A DNA stretch of 64,000 nucleotides from Pandoraea thiooxydans. Its GTDB lineage: Bacteria; Pseudomonadota; Gammaproteobacteria; Burkholderiales; Burkholderiaceae. The stretch covers positions 2,356,001-2,420,000 of the forward strand of contig NZ_CP014839.1 in assembly GCF_001931675.1 (NCBI RefSeq), given 5' to 3'. The translations under genes were made by a program, and so were the position numbers. This document shows, one piece after another, positions 60,794 to 64,000 of the stretch. Within the stretch, counting starts at the first letter, position 1. Each line of letters starts with the position of its first letter. The notes under the pieces were generated by a model. The model did not search any database. It worked only from the letters and a program-made list of their open reading frames with translations, and was not told the origin of the DNA.

Positions 60794-61078
60794 TTCACAC
60801 TAACGACAGCGGCTCAACAAGGTGCCGAGCATTTTTCCCGCTATGTCACGATTTGGAGGTCATTTAGCCAACGGCCTCCGTATGCAAGACTTCGTTGTGC
60901 ATAAGACCACTAAGTTCACCGTAGGCCGCCTCACCAATGGCTTTATGCTCACGGCTTCCCTGGATCCCCACTCGGGGCGGATCATGAAATAGGCAGTGTG
61001 TCGTCTTCACTCGTGAAGGGGCAGCATGGGCCTATGGCTGAGCATGCGTACAAATCCGTTCTTTTGAGTGAGGACGCC

Positions 61079-61711
61079 TCAGCGCTTGCCCCGTGGGGCG
61101 ACCTGCGGCCCCAGGCGCGCGACCAGATAGCCGCCGAGCGCCTGCTGCATTTCGTGCCGCAGCGACTTGCCTCGGGCCTCGTCGAGCAAGCGGCTTCCCT
61201 GCATCGCCGCGCGCACCATCATCGATGCCGCCAGCGCAATCGGCGCAAGTTCGGCTTCGGTCATCTGCGGCACGAAGGTCGCCAGCAACGCCTGTACGCT
61301 GACCGACAACTTTTCCATGCGATACGATTTCGGCACCAGCGACGGCGTCTCCGCCAGCACACGGCACGCGGGCCGCTGCGACAGGTAGTCGTATGCCACC
61401 GTAATGAGTTCTTGCCCGAATACATCGAGCGAAGTGGGCAGCGTCTTCTGCCATTGGGCAAGCCGCTCGCCCAATTCGTCCATATAGCGGCGCAACAACG
61501 CGCTGCCGATACTCTCCTTGCTCGGAAAAAATTGATACAGCGAACCGATCGAAGCGCCGGCTTGCTTGGCGATCGCGCTCATTGTCGTGGCATCGTAACC
61601 TGCCGTGGCGAAAAGCTGCTCAGCCGCACCCAGCAGATCGGCAACACGCCGCTCGCCGCGCTCCTGTCGCGGCACTTTGGGGTGCCTTGACAATATATGA
61701 GGGCTAGTCAT
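61079..61711 (-). CDS. TetR-family regulator
   Basis: A 210-residue TetR/AcrR-type repressor. The N-terminal helix-turn-helix reads RVADLLGAAEQLFATAGYDA, SAIAKQAGASIGSLYQFFPS and KESIGSALL. The C-terminal ligand domain is alpha-helical. The ATG at 61711 is chosen, since the upstream open stretch has no conserved features. It is divergent from the DUF3331 gene, and the DHA2 efflux pump gene follows that in the same direction, so it probably controls the pump. An imperfect inverted repeat overlaps its start. Confidence 0.86.
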   Translation of the reverse strand: MTSPHILSRHPKVPRQERGERRVADLLGAAEQLFATAGYDATTMSAIAKQAGASIGSLYQFFPSKESIGSALLRRYMDELGERLAQWQKTLPTSLDVFGQELITVAYDYLSQRPACRVLAETPSLVPKSYRMEKLSVSVQALLATFVPQMTEAELAPIALAASMMVRAAMQGSRLLDEARGKSLRHEMQQALGGYLVARLGPQVAPRGKR

Positions 61712-61731
61712 ATTATGGCTCTCAAAATATG
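61709..61731. promoter_or_regulatory. Candidate TetR operator overlapping the tetR start
   Basis: CATATT (61709-61714) and AATATG (61726-61731) form inverted arms 11 bp apart, covering the TetR start codon. The AT-rich sequence differs from the GC-rich surroundings. Autoregulation is plausible but untested. Confidence 0.35.
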
Positions 61732-61883
61732 AGTCTCCCTCGCATTTTACCCAAATGGCTCGACGCTGCAAGCCCACGGCACCGTAATCCGGTGCCGGGG
61801 CATGCCCCGAGTTCCGCCCTGAGTCGCGGCGATGCCCGGGCCGGTGCGGCGAGTGAGTGCGCATGACATGAGAGAGGTGAACG

Positions 61884-62198
61884 ATGATGCATAAGGCCAA
61901 TGACCGGTTCGCGCCCGTGACCGGGCGCCGCGTCCGGTTGCTGGAACGCCCTCGTCCGGGGGTGCTGGTGGTCAACTGGAGCGACGCGCGTCGCTGCCAC
62001 TACGGCGAGCAAATCTGGCGGCTCGGCAAAGCCGGCACCAACGGCCTGTGCGCGCTGAGCGGCGCGCCGATCCGCAAGGGTGACCCGGTCTTCAAGCCCA
62101 ATCGCCGCCCGCCCCCGCTGAATGCGGACGCCATGATCCTGCAGCGCGAAGTCCCCGAGTCCGTGTGCGCCGACGACCCCGCGTCGACGCTGCATTGA
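61884..62198 (+). CDS. DUF3331 domain protein
   Basis: A 104-residue protein of the Burkholderiaceae-restricted DUF3331 family, recognised by VNWSDARRCHYGEQIWR and GLCALSGAPIRKGDPVFKP with two conserved cysteines (in RRCHYG and LCALSG) that could bind a metal or form a redox pair, and by the C-terminal NADAMILQREV. The role is unknown. It is upstream of the efflux pump gene by 45 bp and likely co-transcribed. ATG ATG occurs at the start; the second ATG is also possible. Confidence 0.8.
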   Translation: MMHKANDRFAPVTGRRVRLLERPRPGVLVVNWSDARRCHYGEQIWRLGKAGTNGLCALSGAPIRKGDPVFKPNRRPPPLNADAMILQREVPESVCADDPASTLH

Positions 62199-62243
62199 TG
62201 TTTGCACCTGTGCTCGTGCGCCCCGCCGACGCTATGCCGCGCG

Positions 62244-63812
62244 ATGCCTGAGGCAAGCCCTGGCGCCGTGCTGCCCTCCCACGCCGCGCAAGTTCGCCTG
62301 GCCCCCAGAGCCCGCGCTTTTGTGACGGCCTCGGTGATGCTTGCGACGATCATGCAGGTACTCGACAGCACGATCGCCAACGTCGCCTTGCCGCATATGC
62401 AGGGCAGCCTGTCTGCCACGCAGGACCAGATCACCTGGGTCCTGACCTCCTACATCGTTGCAGCTGCCATCGGCACGCCACTGACCGGCTGGCTGGCTGG
62501 ACGTTATGGCCGCAAGCGCATATTCCTGATGTCGGTGGCGGGCTTTACGATCACCTCGATCGCCTGCGGCATGTCGATCTCGCTGTTTCAGATCGTCGTC
62601 GCGCGCTTGCTGCAGGGCCTGTGCGGCGCCGCACTGGTGCCCCTGTCGCAAGCGGTGATGCTCGACATCAACCCGCCGGAAAAACACGGCCAGGCGATGG
62701 GTCTATGGGGCACCGGCGTCACGTTGGGGCCGATTCTCGGGCCCGCGCTGGGCGGCTGGCTGACGGACAATTACAACTGGCGCTGGGTGTTCTACGTCAA
62801 CGTGCCGATCGGGCTGCTGGCGTTCTTCGGGATTCTGGCCTTCATGACGGAGACCCGGCTCTCGCCGCGCAAGCTCGACCTGTTCGGCTTCGCGACGCTG
62901 AGCATCGCCATCGGCGCGCTGCAGTTGTTCCTCGACCGGGGCGAGGTGCAGGATTGGTTCGGATCGGTGGAAATCTGGATCGAGGCGCTGTGCGCGCTGA
63001 TCGCATTCGCCTTTTTCCTCGGCCATACGTTGACTGTCGAGACGACGTCATTCTTCAACCGCGCGCTGGCACGCGATCGCAATTTCATTACCGGCTGCTG
63101 CATTTACTTCGTGATGGGCGCGGTACTCTATGCCACGCGCGCACTGCTGCCGCCGCTGCTGCAGAATTTGATGCACTACTCGGTATTGGATGCAGGCCTG
63201 GCAACGGCGCCCAGCGGGGCTGGCTCGATGCTGGCGATGGTGCTCGCCGGACGGCTGGTAGGCCCCATCAAGGCGCGCGATCTGGTCGGCGTCGGCTTTG
63301 TGGTCGCTGCGTTCTCGCTATGGCAGATGTCGGGCTATGACCTGGCGATGGGCGAAGGCACGGTCATCTGGTCGGGTTTCCTGCAGGGTCTGGGCATCGG
63401 TCTGATTTCCGTACCGTTGACCACCGCCAGTTTCTCGACGCTCGATCCCCAACTGCGGGGCGAAGGCACGTCGATCTACAGTTTGAGCAGAAATATCGGC
63501 AGCAGTATCGGCATCTCGTTCGTGCAAACGGAGCTGACCCGCAACACGCAAATTGCTCACGCATCCATTGCCGAGCACATCACGGCATACAACCCGGTCG
63601 CCCAGCCCAACGCGCTGCCCGGCGCATGGAATATTCACACCGCGTCCGGTCTGGCGGCGCTGAATGCGGAAGTCACGCGGCAAGCGTCGATGATCGGTTA
63701 CGTCGACGACTTCAAGCTGCTGTTCGTGCTCACTCTCGCGTCGATGCCGCTGCTCATTCTGATGCGCACCACCCGCCGGGTGACGCATGCGGCAGCCGCC
63801 GCCGATCATTAG
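62244..63812 (+). CDS. DHA2-family drug:proton antiporter (EmrB/QacA type)
   Basis: A 522-residue MFS pump with 14 predicted helices. QVLDSTIANVALPHMQGSL is the DHA2 motif D1, GWLAGRYGRKRIFLMS is motif A, and GLWGTGVTLGPILGPALGGW is the antiporter motif C. This is the EmrB/QacA group, which exports hydrophobic drugs, usually with an EmrA-type adaptor; no adaptor gene is seen here. The ATG at 62244 is preferred to one 14 codons upstream. It belongs with the DUF3331 gene and the divergent TetR regulator. Confidence 0.88.
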   Translation: MPEASPGAVLPSHAAQVRLAPRARAFVTASVMLATIMQVLDSTIANVALPHMQGSLSATQDQITWVLTSYIVAAAIGTPLTGWLAGRYGRKRIFLMSVAGFTITSIACGMSISLFQIVVARLLQGLCGAALVPLSQAVMLDINPPEKHGQAMGLWGTGVTLGPILGPALGGWLTDNYNWRWVFYVNVPIGLLAFFGILAFMTETRLSPRKLDLFGFATLSIAIGALQLFLDRGEVQDWFGSVEIWIEALCALIAFAFFLGHTLTVETTSFFNRALARDRNFITGCCIYFVMGAVLYATRALLPPLLQNLMHYSVLDAGLATAPSGAGSMLAMVLAGRLVGPIKARDLVGVGFVVAAFSLWQMSGYDLAMGEGTVIWSGFLQGLGIGLISVPLTTASFSTLDPQLRGEGTSIYSLSRNIGSSIGISFVQTELTRNTQIAHASIAEHITAYNPVAQPNALPGAWNIHTASGLAALNAEVTRQASMIGYVDDFKLLFVLTLASMPLLILMRTTRRVTHAAAAADH

Positions 63813-63910
63813 GCGGCGTGACGCGGATCACTGCCCCGGCCCACATGGCCCTGTTAGAATCGAATGTAACGCGCTGCATTCCGCAGCCGCATCCAGACCA
63901 GGCACGCATC

Positions 63911-64000
63911 ATGACCAACGACGCTCCCCAAAAACCGCAAGACGACGATCTCCAACAGGAGCACTTCGGCGCGGCGCTCAACCATATCAGCCAGGCGCTC
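63911..64000 (+). CDS. Start of an unidentified gene, cut by the window edge
   Basis: ATG at 63911 begins an open frame of 30 codons to the end of the window (MTNDAPQKPQDDDLQQEHFG). It is polar and acidic, with no signal peptide. It lies about 100 bp after the efflux pump gene. Too little is present to name a family. Confidence 0.45.
   Translation, partial: MTNDAPQKPQDDDLQQEHFGAALNHISQAL

Noticed and set aside
60794-61078. Possible mobile-element scar between the dehydrogenase and tetR genes
   Set aside because: A short minus-strand frame exists, but no inverted ends, transposase motif or repeat could be identified; left unannotated.

Overview
The window is a GC-rich chromosomal segment of a betaproteobacterium, most likely in the Burkholderiaceae (Burkholderia, Paraburkholderia or Pandoraea type). 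This placement is inferred from gene content: a DUF4148 secreted protein, a DUF3331 protein, a DUF3311 protein paired with a MctP-type permease, the glnA-ntrB-ntrC order, and a linked D-erythronate dehydrogenase/OtnK/OtnC set. No rRNA or CRISPR array was seen. One tRNA gene, tRNA-Lys(CTT), is present.

Positions 1-24.8 kb hold metabolic and regulatory genes. They include a nitroreductase, an SH3/NlpC-P60 lipoprotein, a lysR-leuC-leuD set and an MFS pump. A monocarboxylate permease pair (DUF3311-mctP) is divergent from its probable two-component regulators. An aconitase-family enzyme with swapped domain order is followed by a haloacetate-dehalogenase-like hydrolase, a beta-propeller protein and a fatty acid hydroxylase. 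A tartrate dehydrogenase gene is divergent from a LysR gene. An acyltransferase, an RsuA-type pseudouridine synthase, rlmJ, tag and a FAH-family hydrolase complete the stretch.

Positions 25-40.2 kb hold an envelope-sensing set (LysM-FecR protein, CHASE2 histidine kinase, two OmpR-type regulators, one with a degenerate receiver), xth, a HIT protein, rfbD and the nitrogen-control operon glnA-ntrB-ntrC with a sigma-54 promoter and two NtrC-like sites. Rhodanese, LysE-type and small-protein genes follow, up to tRNA-Lys.

Positions 40,306-51,126 form a genomic island. A perfect 48-bp copy of the tRNA-Lys 3' end lies at both ends. The island looks lower in GC and contains no recognisable integrase. 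Its cargo is three ComEC-type metallo-beta-lactamase-fold proteins, two multi-pass membrane proteins, an intact patatin-like phospholipase plus a broken one, a tandem pair of unknown small paralogous ORFs, and remnants of IS21 and IS66 elements. This is the best candidate for an undescribed system: a toxin, defence or conflict cassette built on MBL-fold hydrolases and membrane or lipid effectors. That function is inference.

Positions 51.3-64 kb return to core-like DNA. A FadR-type regulator precedes denD-otnK-otnC, a four-carbon acid sugar catabolism operon with candidate operators. Next is a second catabolic cluster (MFS transporter, fatty acid hydroxylase, GntR regulator, alpha/beta hydrolase, iron-dependent alcohol dehydrogenase) whose two outward promoters share a 14-bp palindrome. 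The window ends with a TetR regulator, a DUF3331 protein, a DHA2 drug-efflux pump and the start of an unidentified gene.
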